Shown in pieces: positions 41,448-49,894 of a DNA stretch of 49,941 nucleotides. The notes under the pieces are model-generated. The model did not search any database and had not been told where the DNA came from. It worked only from the letters and a program-made list of their open reading frames with translations. The DNA is from SVQP01 sp045603085. Lineage in GTDB: Bacteria; Bacillota; Clostridia; Oscillospirales; CAG-272. The DNA lies in contig JAZULL010000045.1 in NCBI GenBank assembly GCA_045603085.1, positions 1 to 49,941 of the forward strand. The letters run 5' to 3'. How positions within the stretch are numbered: position 1 is the stretch's first letter; each line of letters starts with the position of its first letter. The translations under genes were made by a program, and so were the position numbers.

Positions 41448-43607
41448 ATGGACATTATTGCAACACTCAGCAAAGAGCTGAACATCGAAACCCAAAGACT
41501 GATTGACACCATCGCCCTGATGGACGAGGGCAACACCATTCCCTTTATTGCCCGTTACCGTAAAGAGGTGACCGGCAGTCTGGATGACACCACCCTGCGT
41601 ACCTTGGAGGACAGACTCAACTACCTGCGCAACATCGAAAAGAGAAAGCAGGAGGTCAAGGATCTGATCGCGGCGCAGGAAAAGCTGACGCCCGAGATCG
41701 AAAAGGCGATTGAGAACGCCAAGACCATCACCGAGGTGGACGATATCTACCGTCCCTTCCGTCCCCACCGCAAGACCCGCGCAAGCGTGGCAAGAGAGAA
41801 GGGACTGGAGCCGCTGGCCGAGGCCATCATGGCACAAAAAGATTCCTACGACCCGCCGCTGGAGGTGTATGCTGAGAGCTTTATCTCCGAGGAAAAGGGT
41901 GTGGCAAGTGCCCAGGAGGCGCTCGCAGGCGCATGCGACATCATCGCAGAGGACGTCTCTGACAACGCCGAGTACAGAAAGGCGCTTCGCCGCCAGACCT
42001 TTGAATTCGGTGAGCTGTTCTGTAAGAAGGCCAAGGAAGAGGACAGCGTTTACGCGCAGTATTACGAATACAACGAGCCGCTCAAAAAGATTCCCGCGCA
42101 CCGTATTCTTGCCATCAACCGCGGCGAGAAGGAGGAATACCTCAAGGTCACGCTGACCGTGGGTGCGGATATCGTGCTCAATTATCTCTTCCATTGCGTG
42201 GTCACCAATCCGGGCAGCCCTGCCAACAAGTATCTGTCCGCGGCTGTCATCGACTCCTACGAGCGTCTGATCTCTCCCTCGATCGAGCGCGAGATCAGAA
42301 ACGATATGTTTGATCAGGCCTGCGAGGGCGCGATCAAGCTGTTTGCCGATAATCTCTCGCACCTTCTGATGCAAGCCCCTCTGAAGGGCAAGACCGTGCT
42401 CGGCTTTGACCCCGGCTACGTCAACGGCTGTAAGACCGCCGTGGTGGATAAGACGGGCAAGGTGCTGGACACCGCCGTGGTCTATCCCACCACCAAGTCT
42501 CAGCACCGCATTGAAGAGGCCAAGAGAATTATCAAGTATATGATCAAAAAGTATGGCGTTGACGTGGTGGCCATCGGTAACGGCACTGCCTCCAAGGAAA
42601 GTGAGATCTTTATTGCGGGTATCTTGCGCGAAATGCCCGAGGCAGGGTGCAAGTACACCATTATCAACGAGGCAGGCGCCTCCATTTACTCGGCCTCCAA
42701 GCTGGCGGCTGAGGAATTCCCGGATTTCGACGTTATGCAGCGTTCCGCCGTGTCCATTGCAAGACGCTTGCAGGATCCTCTGGCCGAGCTGGTCAAGATC
42801 GATCCCAAGGGCATTGGCGTAGGTCAGTATCAGCACGATATGAAGCAGGCGCGTTTGGATCAGGCGCTGGGCGGCGTGGTTGAGGACTGTGTAAACGCCG
42901 TCGGCGTGGACGTCAACACCGCGTCCTATTCGCTGCTGTCCTATATTTCGGGCATCAATATCACCGCCGCCAAGAATATCGTCAAGTACCGTGAGGAAAA
43001 CGGCGAATTCAAGTCGCGCTCGGCCATTCTCAAGGTGCCGAGAATCGGTGCCAAGGCTTACGAGCAGTGCGCAGGCTTCTTGCGCGTGCCCGAGAGTCGC
43101 GAGATTCTGGATAACACCGGCGTGCACCCCGAGTCCTACGAGGCCGCAAAGCAGCTGATCTCCATGTTCAACTACAACGACGAGGACGTCAGAGCGGGAC
43201 GCCTGGGCGGTCTTTCCGCCGCTGTGGGCAGAAAGGGGAAGGCGCAGGTGGCCGCAGAGCTTGGCATCGGCGAGCCCACCTTGGACGATATGATCCGCGA
43301 GCTGGAGAAGCCGGGCAGAGACGTCCGTGACTCCACCCCCGCACCCGAGCTGCGCGAGGACGTTATGAGCATGGAGGACCTCAAGCCTGATATGATCCTG
43401 ACGGGTACGGTACGAAACGTCATTGACTTTGGCGCATTCGTGGATATCGGCGTGCATCAGGACGGACTTGTGCACATTTCGCAGATGTCCGATAAGTACG
43501 TCAAGCATCCCTCGCAGGTGGTCAGCCTTGGAGACGTGGTCAAGGTGCGCGTGCTGTCCGTTGATCTCAAGAAAAAGCGCATTTCCTTGTCCATGCTGCT
43601 CAAGTGA
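41448..43607 (+). CDS. tex: Tex family RNA-binding transcription accessory protein
   Basis: 719 residues, full length. The N-terminal Tex helical domain begins LSKELNIETQRLIDTIALMD with PFIARYRKEVTG. The YqgF/RNase H-like domain has GFDPGYVNGCKTAVVD (about 320-335). Helix-hairpin-helix motifs (YISGINITAAKNIVKYREEN) follow. The S1 RNA-binding domain is at about 645-719 (LTGTVRNVIDFGAFVDIGVH). Tex binds RNA polymerase and nucleic acid and affects transcription and virulence traits in other bacteria. AAAGGAAA supports the ATG. Last gene of the operon. Confidence 0.95.
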   Translation: MDIIATLSKELNIETQRLIDTIALMDEGNTIPFIARYRKEVTGSLDDTTLRTLEDRLNYLRNIEKRKQEVKDLIAAQEKLTPEIEKAIENAKTITEVDDIYRPFRPHRKTRASVAREKGLEPLAEAIMAQKDSYDPPLEVYAESFISEEKGVASAQEALAGACDIIAEDVSDNAEYRKALRRQTFEFGELFCKKAKEEDSVYAQYYEYNEPLKKIPAHRILAINRGEKEEYLKVTLTVGADIVLNYLFHCVVTNPGSPANKYLSAAVIDSYERLISPSIEREIRNDMFDQACEGAIKLFADNLSHLLMQAPLKGKTVLGFDPGYVNGCKTAVVDKTGKVLDTAVVYPTTKSQHRIEEAKRIIKYMIKKYGVDVVAIGNGTASKESEIFIAGILREMPEAGCKYTIINEAGASIYSASKLAAEEFPDFDVMQRSAVSIARRLQDPLAELVKIDPKGIGVGQYQHDMKQARLDQALGGVVEDCVNAVGVDVNTASYSLLSYISGINITAAKNIVKYREENGEFKSRSAILKVPRIGAKAYEQCAGFLRVPESREILDNTGVHPESYEAAKQLISMFNYNDEDVRAGRLGGLSAAVGRKGKAQVAAELGIGEPTLDDMIRELEKPGRDVRDSTPAPELREDVMSMEDLKPDMILTGTVRNVIDFGAFVDIGVHQDGLVHISQMSDKYVKHPSQVVSLGDVVKVRVLSVDLKKKRISLSMLLK

Positions 43608-43685
43608 TTTTAATATATTAAAATTTAAACGCTTAAAAATCGATTCGGAATTTTATTGGCACAATATGCGTTGTGCAACATGTAC

Positions 43686-43727
43686 AATGGGAAGAACAAA
43701 TTTTTGGAGAAATAGGCTCTTCCCATT
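43686..43727 (+). terminator. tex terminator
   Basis: Perfect 10-bp stem AATGGGAAGA (43686-43695) with 43718-43727, a 22-base loop, then TTACAGATTTTTT. Its right arm overlaps the likely -35 region of the next promoter. Confidence 0.6.
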
Positions 43728-43748
43728 TTACAGATTTTTTGGTATAAT
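43720..43748 (+). promoter_or_regulatory. promoter of the MsmK/UgpC gene
   Basis: TATAAT (43743-43748) with a weak TTCCCA -35 (43720-43725) at 17 bases. A leader of about 100 bases precedes AGGAGG and the ATG. Confidence 0.6.
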
Positions 43749-43852
43749 ATAATGCAGATTAGAATGTTCTCGGTGTCGGCTGTCAGCACATCGGAGCATG
43801 AGAAACCTAAAAAAATAATTTTAATGAAAAATATTCGCAGGAGGAATTTTCC

Positions 43853-44965
43853 ATGGCAAGTTTGTCCCTTCGTCACATTTACAAGAAGTACCCCGGCGGC
43901 GTAACCGCAGTTTCTGACTTTAACCTTGAGGTTAAGGATAAGGAATTTCTGGTTCTGGTAGGCCCTTCCGGTTGCGGTAAGTCCACCACGCTCCGTATGA
44001 TCGCAGGTCTTGAAGAGATCTCCGAGGGCGAGCTGTTCATCGGCGACCAGCTGGTCAACGACGTAGCACCTAAGGACAGAAAGATCGCCATGGTGTTCCA
44101 GAACTACGCTCTGTATCCTCACATGTCCGTATTTGAGAACATGGCATTCGGTCTGAAGCTCAACAAGACTCCCAAGGAAGAGATCAAGAGAAGAGTTGAA
44201 GAAGCTGCAAGAATTCTGGACATCACCCACCTGCTTGACAGAAAGCCCAAGGCTCTGTCCGGTGGTCAGAAGCAGAGAGTTGCGCTGGGTCGTGCAATCG
44301 TACGTAACCCCAAGGTCTTCTTGCTTGACGAGCCGCTCTCCAACCTGGACGCTAAGCTTCGTGCTGCAATGAGAACCGAGCTGACCAAGCTGCACAACAG
44401 AGTTGGTACCACCTTTGTATACGTAACCCACGACCAGGTCGAGGCTATGACCATGGCTACCAGAATCGTCGTTATGAAGGACGGTCTGATCCAGCAGGTT
44501 GACACTCCTCAGAACCTGTACGACACTCCTTGCAACATCTTCGTTGCAGGCTTTATCGGCACTCCTCAGATGAACTTCATCAACGGTACTCTGACCAAGC
44601 AGGGTGAGGACGTTTACTTCAACTTCGAGAACCACTCCGTTAAGATCCCCGCAGAGAAGGCTAACAACCCCGCTCTGAAGGAATACATCGGCCAGGAAGT
44701 TGTTGCAGGTATCCGTCCCGAGTGCATTCTCGACCAGGAGTCTGCTATCGCGGCTAACCCCGACAGCACCATCGAGACCTTCGTTGACGTAACCGAGCTG
44801 ATGGGCGCAGAGATCTACCTGTACCTGCAGACCGGTGAGACCCACCTGACCGCACGCGTATCCTCTCGCTCCACCTCCCGTGCGGGCGACACCATCAAGG
44901 TTGCTCTGGACGTTACCAGAATGCACATCTTTGATAAGGACACCGAGCGTTGCATCGTTCACTAA
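43853..44965 (+). CDS. sugar ABC transporter ATPase (MsmK/UgpC/MalK type)
   Basis: 370 residues. Walker A GPSGCGKST (37-45), Q-loop FQNYALYPH, ABC signature LSGGQ (135-139), Walker B LLDEP (157-161) and switch His in VTHDQVEAM. The C-terminal TOBE/OB domain (about 235-370) is of the CUT1 sugar-importer type. No permease or binding protein gene is next to it. In many Firmicutes a solo MsmK energises several sugar importers, which explains a stand-alone gene with its own promoter and terminator. Codon use is noticeably more uniform than in neighbours (GTT, AAG, AGA rich), as in highly expressed genes here. Confidence 0.93.
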   Translation: MASLSLRHIYKKYPGGVTAVSDFNLEVKDKEFLVLVGPSGCGKSTTLRMIAGLEEISEGELFIGDQLVNDVAPKDRKIAMVFQNYALYPHMSVFENMAFGLKLNKTPKEEIKRRVEEAARILDITHLLDRKPKALSGGQKQRVALGRAIVRNPKVFLLDEPLSNLDAKLRAAMRTELTKLHNRVGTTFVYVTHDQVEAMTMATRIVVMKDGLIQQVDTPQNLYDTPCNIFVAGFIGTPQMNFINGTLTKQGEDVYFNFENHSVKIPAEKANNPALKEYIGQEVVAGIRPECILDQESAIAANPDSTIETFVDVTELMGAEIYLYLQTGETHLTARVSSRSTSRAGDTIKVALDVTRMHIFDKDTERCIVH

Positions 44966-44983
44966 TTCAAATGCATTAAAATC

Positions 44984-45013
44984 AAGCGGCCGCGATTTCG
45001 CGGCCGCTTTTTT
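44984..45013 (+). terminator. MsmK terminator
   Basis: Perfect 11-bp stem AAGCGGCCGCG (44984-44994) with 44999-45009, loop ATTT, then a run of T. Confidence 0.93.
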
Positions 45014-45042
45014 ACGTCGGTTATTTTGTGCTTGGCCGGGTC

Positions 45043-45060
45043 GTCGAGGGCGCCCTCGAC
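45043..45060. promoter_or_regulatory. 18-bp perfect palindrome upstream of the sulfatase operon
   Basis: GTCGAGGGCGCCCTCGAC reads the same on both strands. It lies 46 bases upstream of the -35 box at 45107 and is far more GC-rich than its flanks. It could be an operator or part of an unknown repeat. Confidence 0.4.
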
Positions 45061-45106
45061 GGTCCAGCGGGGACAAAGAACTTGCCAAACCTTTTTGTGC
45101 TATCTC

Positions 45107-45135
45107 TTGCAAAGCCATGGCAGATATGGTATAAT
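45107..45135 (+). promoter_or_regulatory. promoter of the sulfatase operon
   Basis: TTGCAA (45107-45112), 17-base spacer, TATAAT (45130-45135). GGGAGGTG follows at 45153-45160. Confidence 0.78.
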
Positions 45136-45164
45136 GAATGGGAAATAAAGTAGGGAGGTGCACT

Positions 45165-46232
45165 GTGCAAGAGATTACCGTTTTGATCAAGCCCGCGTCG
45201 GGTCTTTGCCAGATGGCGTGTGACTATTGCTTTTACCATGATCTTTCGGTGTACGGTGCGCCGACCAATACGTTTTTGTCGCGAGATATGGCCAAGCGGC
45301 TGATCGAGCGAGCCGTAGAAGCGGGAGCTGCACGGGTGCATTTTGCATTTCAGGGCGGTGAGCCGCTGCTTTGGGGGCAGGAGCACTTTGACGATTTCTT
45401 TTATGACGTGGAGCAGAGCGGTCTTGACGCGACCTATGCCGTGCAGACAAATGGGCTGTGCTTGGACGAGGTGTACGCCACGCTGTTTGCAGAGCACGAC
45501 GTGCTGGTGGGCATCTCGCTGGACGGTGACGCCGCTCTGCACGATGCTGCGAGAAAGACGCCCGACGGTCGCGGCACGCATGCGCGCGTGACCGACGCTG
45601 TTCGGCTGCTGAAAAAACACGGCGTGCGTTATAACGTGCTCAGCGTGATCAGCGCCAATACCGCGCGTCATCCTGCACAGCTATACCGATATTATAAAAA
45701 GCTCGGCGTGTCACATGTCCAGCTCATTCCGTGTTTGCCGCCCATGGAGCAGGGAGCGGATTGCCGCCACTCACCCACGCCCGAGGCGCTGGGACAGTTC
45801 TTAGTCGGCTTTTACAGACTCTGGCGCGAGGATTTCAAGGACGGAAAGCCGCCCTTTACGGTCAGGGAATTCGATCAGGCGTTGGCCACCCTGCAGGGCA
45901 GAGAGGGCTTTTGCGGATCTCGCGGCTTTTGTCTGCCACAGCTGATCGTGGAGGCGGACGGCTCGCTGTACCCCTGCGACTTTTACGTGCTCCCGCAGTA
46001 CAGGACGGGGCACCTTACCACCCATACCCTGGAGCAAACGCTGCGTAGCGAGGGCATACAACGCTTTGCGGACGAGCATCCCGAAGCCCCCGCGCTGTGC
46101 CGTGCATGCAGATTCTTGGCCGTGTGCGGCGGCGGATGCCGACGTATGCGCGACGTCATGATGCGGGATAACGACTGCGCCATGCAGGCGCTCTACACAT
46201 ATATGCTGCAAAAGGAGAGAACAATGCGATGA
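45165..46232 (+). CDS. anaerobic sulfatase-maturating radical SAM enzyme
   Basis: 355 residues from the GTG at 45165. That start is chosen because GGGAGGTG ends 4 bases before it and QEITVLIKPASGLC is the normal N-terminus of the family; an ATG at 45138 would translate the ribosome site. The radical-SAM cluster is Cys15, Cys19, Cys22 (CQMACDYC). AFQGGEPLLWG is the GGEP motif that binds S-adenosylmethionine. A C-terminal SPASM-like Cys region (FCLPQLIVEADGSLYPCDF, then CRACRFLAVCGGGCRR) would hold two more clusters. The enzyme oxidises the active-site Cys of a sulfatase to formylglycine. The partner sulfatase follows with a 4-base overlap (ATGA). Confidence 0.93.
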   Translation: MQEITVLIKPASGLCQMACDYCFYHDLSVYGAPTNTFLSRDMAKRLIERAVEAGAARVHFAFQGGEPLLWGQEHFDDFFYDVEQSGLDATYAVQTNGLCLDEVYATLFAEHDVLVGISLDGDAALHDAARKTPDGRGTHARVTDAVRLLKKHGVRYNVLSVISANTARHPAQLYRYYKKLGVSHVQLIPCLPPMEQGADCRHSPTPEALGQFLVGFYRLWREDFKDGKPPFTVREFDQALATLQGREGFCGSRGFCLPQLIVEADGSLYPCDFYVLPQYRTGHLTTHTLEQTLRSEGIQRFADEHPEAPALCRACRFLAVCGGGCRRMRDVMMRDNDCAMQALYTYMLQKERTMR

Positions 46233-47608
46233 GTACACCCAATATTCTTTGGATCTGTGTGGATCAGCAGAGATGGGATTGCCTTGGATACGCGAACTGC
46301 TATCCGGTTAAGACCCCCAATATCGACCGTCTTGCCAAGGGCGGTGTCAATCTGGCAAACAGCTACTGTCCCATTCCCGTGTGCTGTCCCTCCAGACAGA
46401 GCATGCTGACCGGTCAGCGCGCCGAAAAGCTTGGCGCTTTGTGGAATTACAATCAGAAGATCTATACCGGCATGCTGCCCGCCGACAGCGATTCCTGGGC
46501 AAGAGAGTTGCGCGACGTGCTGGGCTACCACACCGGCTGGGTAGGTGCTTGGGAGGGCGGTTATAACGCCACCCCCGCTTCTATGGGCTACGACGTGTAC
46601 GTACCGCGCTCCGAGATCCTGCGTCCCATGGCCGAGAAGTATCCGCAATGTGTCCCCACCAACGGCTTTTGGGGACAGGTTTACGACATGGATAAGGAGT
46701 ACGCTCCCACGCACCAGACCGCCAAGCATATCATCTCGCTTATGGAGCAATGGCAGGATGAAAAGCCCTGGCTGATGCAAATGGAGTTTACCGAGCCGCA
46801 TCTGCCTTGCACGCCGGTGCGCGAGTTTGCCGATATGTATGATCCTGCCGAAATCCTGCAATGGGGCGGCTTTGAGGATCCGTATGAAAATAAGCCCTAT
46901 ATTCAGCGTCAACAGCGCATCAACTGGAATACCGAGGACAAGGATTGGGCATTCTTCGCCCCCGTGGTGGCCAGATATTATGCATGGATCTCGCAGATCG
47001 ACGACGCCATTGGCCGCGTGTTGGATTGGCTGGATGCACACGGTCAGCTGGATGATACCGTCATTATCTACACCTCGGATCACGGCGACTATTGCGGTGA
47101 CCGCCGACAGATGGATAAGCACTACGCCATGTACGAGGAGATCACGCACATCCCGCATCTGTGGCACTGTCCCGCGCGCTTTGCGCAGGGGCTGACCTCC
47201 ATGGCGCTGAACACCAATGCGCTGGATATTCCCGCAACTATTATGGATCTGGTCGGCCTGCCCGCTCCCTATATGGTGGGCAAGAGTCTTTTGCCTGTGC
47301 TGACGGGGGAGAGTGAGTCCCACCGCGATGCGGTCATGGTAACCTATAACGGCCAGCAGTTCGGTCTTTTTTCGCAAAGAATGCTGCGCATGGGCAATAT
47401 CAAGTACACGTGGAATCTGACCGATACCGACGAGCTGTACGATCTGGAGCGCGACCCTTACGAGCTGAAAAATCTGATCGCCGAGCCGGCATACGCAGAG
47501 GTGCTGGAGACCATGCGTCACAGATTGCTTGCCGAGCTGCAGGCAGAGGACGACTGCATGCTCAACGGCTGGACGATCCAACAGCTCAGAGACGGGAGAA
47601 AGCTCTGA
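46229..47608 (+). CDS. Cys-type (formylglycine) sulfatase
   Basis: 459 residues of the alkaline-phosphatase/sulfatase superfamily. Asp12-Gln in ILWICVDQQRWD binds metal. The maturation motif C-x-P-S-R is Cys52 to Arg56 (PVCCPSRQSMLTG), so Cys52 should become formylglycine. TSDHGDYCGDRRQMDKH carries the second metal site. The C-terminal part ends with YDLERDPYELKNLIAEP. No signal peptide is seen, so it is likely cytoplasmic or released by another route. The substrate is probably a sulfated sugar from mucin or glycosaminoglycan. Translation is coupled to the maturase upstream, and the stop overlaps the next start by one base. Confidence 0.93.
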   Translation: MSTPNILWICVDQQRWDCLGYANCYPVKTPNIDRLAKGGVNLANSYCPIPVCCPSRQSMLTGQRAEKLGALWNYNQKIYTGMLPADSDSWARELRDVLGYHTGWVGAWEGGYNATPASMGYDVYVPRSEILRPMAEKYPQCVPTNGFWGQVYDMDKEYAPTHQTAKHIISLMEQWQDEKPWLMQMEFTEPHLPCTPVREFADMYDPAEILQWGGFEDPYENKPYIQRQQRINWNTEDKDWAFFAPVVARYYAWISQIDDAIGRVLDWLDAHGQLDDTVIIYTSDHGDYCGDRRQMDKHYAMYEEITHIPHLWHCPARFAQGLTSMALNTNALDIPATIMDLVGLPAPYMVGKSLLPVLTGESESHRDAVMVTYNGQQFGLFSQRMLRMGNIKYTWNLTDTDELYDLERDPYELKNLIAEPAYAEVLETMRHRLLAELQAEDDCMLNGWTIQQLRDGRKL

Positions 47609-48582
47609 TGTCTGCCGAGCTTGTATTTCGATTTTTTGACGATCTGTATCTTTACGATCTGAATATGCCCGAGAGCCCGCCGCTTGCATGGCGCGCGCAA
47701 GACGGCGGCACACAGCCGCCCGATCTGCCTGCCGTGCTGGGGCTTGGTATGCGCAAGTGGATGGCGCAAGCCGAGCGCATCTATCAAAATCCCGTTGCCC
47801 TGATGGGCGAGCGGTGTGCGGTGCTGATACCCATCAGCAGCCGCGCGGGGCGTTTTGGTGTCCTGGTCGTGCCGCACCTTGCGCGTGAGGTATTCGTGCG
47901 CATGGCGGGAGAGGGCAGTCTTGGCGTGCTTGACGGTGCCGACGGCCGCAGCCGTGCCCACGGTGACCCTTTGGCAGAGCAGGGCTTTGCGGGGACGGTG
48001 CACAGGGTGCGCCTGCTGATCCGGCAATGCGCGCAGGTGCGCGATGCCGCGGATCTGACGGATTGCATTGAGCTTGCCGCTGAGCTGTGGGGCGTACAAC
48101 TTATGCCAACCGAGAGCGCGGAATTTGCACCGTTGCGCACAAGCGGAAGCTTGCCCGAGCCTATGCTCGAGCCCGGTGCGCTGGCAGTTTCTCTTGCGGT
48201 CATGGCCTCGCTGCTCCGTAACGTAGCACACGGCAGAAGCGGCTGGATGTATGCAGGGGCGAGCGAGCAGGGCCCCGTGCTGCAATGTGCACTCCGCACC
48301 GATGCCGACGGGATCCCGCAGTCGCTTGTGCATTTGCAGGCGAGATTGGAGGAGGGTGGCGTGACGGTTGGCAGACGCGACGGCGTTGCTTCTTACGTAC
48401 CGCCAAAGCAATATTCCTATATGCACAAAAAGATCGGTGATCCTACCCGTCCACTTTGCAATCTTTGCGGGTGCTACGACGCGCACTGCGCGCGCTGTGT
48501 TGCCCTGCGCTGGGCGGTCTTGCCGTATGTGACCGATCAGGCATTGCTGGGGATCAAAAACTATATTGTGTTTGAGCAATAA
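47608..48582 (+). CDS. unknown protein with C-terminal Cys cluster
   Basis: 324 residues, not recognised. The ATG at 47608 shares its A with the sulfatase stop, and GGGAG precedes it, so it is the third gene of the operon. The first 130 residues include AVLIPISSRAGRFGVLVVPH, reminiscent of a sensor-type alpha/beta fold. The middle is helical (ADLTDCIELAAELWGVQL). The C-terminal cluster CNLCGCYDAHCARC (Cys284, 287, 289, 294, 297) could bind zinc or an iron-sulfur centre. It has no membrane segment. A regulatory or accessory role in sulfated-glycan use is a guess from context only. Confidence 0.7.
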   Translation: MSAELVFRFFDDLYLYDLNMPESPPLAWRAQDGGTQPPDLPAVLGLGMRKWMAQAERIYQNPVALMGERCAVLIPISSRAGRFGVLVVPHLAREVFVRMAGEGSLGVLDGADGRSRAHGDPLAEQGFAGTVHRVRLLIRQCAQVRDAADLTDCIELAAELWGVQLMPTESAEFAPLRTSGSLPEPMLEPGALAVSLAVMASLLRNVAHGRSGWMYAGASEQGPVLQCALRTDADGIPQSLVHLQARLEEGGVTVGRRDGVASYVPPKQYSYMHKKIGDPTRPLCNLCGCYDAHCARCVALRWAVLPYVTDQALLGIKNYIVFEQ

Positions 48583-48599
48583 AAAAGCAGTAAGCATTA

Positions 48600-48847
48600 G
48601 CGTGTTCTCCTTGACGGAGAACACGCAGCGATATAAATCCCTTTCGGGATTTGCGATATTCCCCTCGGGAGCGATATTTGCCTTTGGCAAGCGATATGTT
48701 TTAACATACTCGCCACAGGCGAGATATGCTAAAACGAGGGGGATTTATATCATATCGTACCGAGCAATTGCTTGCCGGGCAAGCTGCGAGGTATATCGCA
48801 ACCGAGTGAAACGAGGTTATATCGCATTCGCGCAGCGAATACATCGC
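48600..48847. repeat. nested palindrome array 2 (GCGATAT linkers)
   Basis: Left linkers GCGATAT at 48628-48634, 48653-48659, 48671-48677 and 48691-48697. Right linkers are inverse: ATATCGT 48752-48758, ATATCGC 48793-48799 and 48819-48825, ACATCGC 48841-48847. Hairpins between them: GCGTGTTCTCC/GGAGAACACGC (48600-48626), AATCCC/GGGATT, CCCC/GGAG (partial), TTGCC/GGCAA, then right of centre GCTTGC/GCAAGC, AACC/GGTT, ATTCG/CGAAT. The apex (48698-48735) is a compound hairpin GTTTTA-CATA-CTCGCC/GGCGAG-TATG-TAAAAC. Same plan as array 1 with different sequences. No coding frame and no four-helix-bundle gene nearby. Confidence 0.82.
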
Positions 48848-48854
48848 CTGACAG

Positions 48855-48897
48855 AAAAAGAGAGAACATTTCGGCAAAAAACCGATTTGTTCTCTCT
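48855..48897 (-). terminator. terminator of the LRR lipoprotein gene
   Basis: AAGAGAGAACA pairs with TGTTCTCTCTT and, inside, TCGG with CCGA; on the minus strand it is followed by TTTTTC. It lies 36 bases past the stop at 48933. Confidence 0.85.
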
Positions 48898-48932
48898 TCT
48901 GTTATTTATTGTTGGGTTTGTTGACTGCTGAT

Positions 48933-49826
48933 TTATTCTGTAGCCTCGGTGGTGTCTTCCTCGGGAGTGGTTTCCTCGCTCTTAGTGGTAACCTCTTCAC
49001 CTACGCCGGAAATGACGATCTTGTCAACGTATTCCTTAACGGGGCCTTCTGCGGGAGCCTGAATCATATCCTTGTACTCGGACCAGAAGATGTAATCACC
49101 CAGCTCAACCGAGCCCTCTGCGGTGGACATAGCGGTCAGGTCGATGGAGGTCAGGTGGTTGCACTGATAGAATGCCATATCGCCAATGACGTTCACGGAT
49201 GCGGGGACGGTCAGCTCACTCAGACCCTGACAGCCGAAGAATGCGGCGGTGCCGATGATCTGCAGCTTTGCGGGGAGGTTGATCGAAGCCAGCTTGTTGC
49301 AGCCGTAGAATGCATGCTCCTTGATCTCAACAAGCTCGGAAGAGAGCTTGATAGAGGTCAGACCGGTACAGCCGTGGAAAGCGCCTGCGCCGATGGTCTT
49401 AACGGCATCGGGAAGAGTCATCTCGGTCAGAGCGGTGCAGCCTGCAAACGCCCAGCTACCGATAGACTCAACGGTTGCGGGAAGCGAAACGGAGGTCATA
49501 GCGGTGCAGTAGTAGAATGCGTTTGCGCCGATCGCGGTAACGATTCTCTCGTTATCCTCGTTGGTGGAGTGCTCGTCAGTGCTCTTAACAATGATCTTTT
49601 CGGGTACAACGACATCGTGAGGCTCAGCCTTGCCGACGTACTTCACGATAGTGACAGCGTTACCTTCACCCTCTTCGTAGGTGAAAATGCCGGTATCGGT
49701 GGTGACAGTATAGTTGGGAGCAACGTAATCGTTGATGGACGTCAGGTCGCCGCTGGAAGTATCGCAAGCAACTGCGAGTGCTGCGAACATCGCAAGAACC
49801 ATTGCCAAAGCAATTATCTTTTTCAT
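48933..49826 (-). CDS. BspA-like leucine-rich-repeat lipoprotein
   Basis: 297 residues. The start at 49826 has GGAGGAG and opens a lipoprotein signal ending LAVAC (Cys21); a longer in-frame extension would cover the promoter. About six LRR_5/BspA repeats span residues 95-230, with the pattern IGANAFYYCTAMTSVSLPAT. The C-terminus is a Thr/Glu-rich tail (KSEETTPEEDTTEATE) without a membrane segment, so attachment is through the lipid at the N-terminus. Such proteins often mediate binding to host or other bacterial surfaces. Confidence 0.9.
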   Translation of the reverse strand: MKKIIALAMVLAMFAALAVACDTSSGDLTSINDYVAPNYTVTTDTGIFTYEEGEGNAVTIVKYVGKAEPHDVVVPEKIIVKSTDEHSTNEDNERIVTAIGANAFYYCTAMTSVSLPATVESIGSWAFAGCTALTEMTLPDAVKTIGAGAFHGCTGLTSIKLSSELVEIKEHAFYGCNKLASINLPAKLQIIGTAAFFGCQGLSELTVPASVNVIGDMAFYQCNHLTSIDLTAMSTAEGSVELGDYIFWSEYKDMIQAPAEGPVKEYVDKIVISGVGEEVTTKSEETTPEEDTTEATE

Positions 49827-49865
49827 AAAAACTCCTCCGGAATATAGATATTCATGATTAAATAG

Positions 49866-49894
49866 ATTATACAACATTTTCCCTCAAATGTCAA
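49866..49894 (-). promoter_or_regulatory. promoter of the LRR lipoprotein gene
   Basis: On the minus strand: perfect TTGACA (49894-49889), 17-base spacer, perfect TATAAT (49871-49866). The last bases of the window (AAAAGCCCCGA, 49931-49941) look like the left arm of another terminator. Confidence 0.87.

Noticed and set aside
48566..48931. 121-codon frame across array 2
   Set aside because: It is the translation of the palindromes, lacks a ribosome site and runs into the terminator of the opposite gene.
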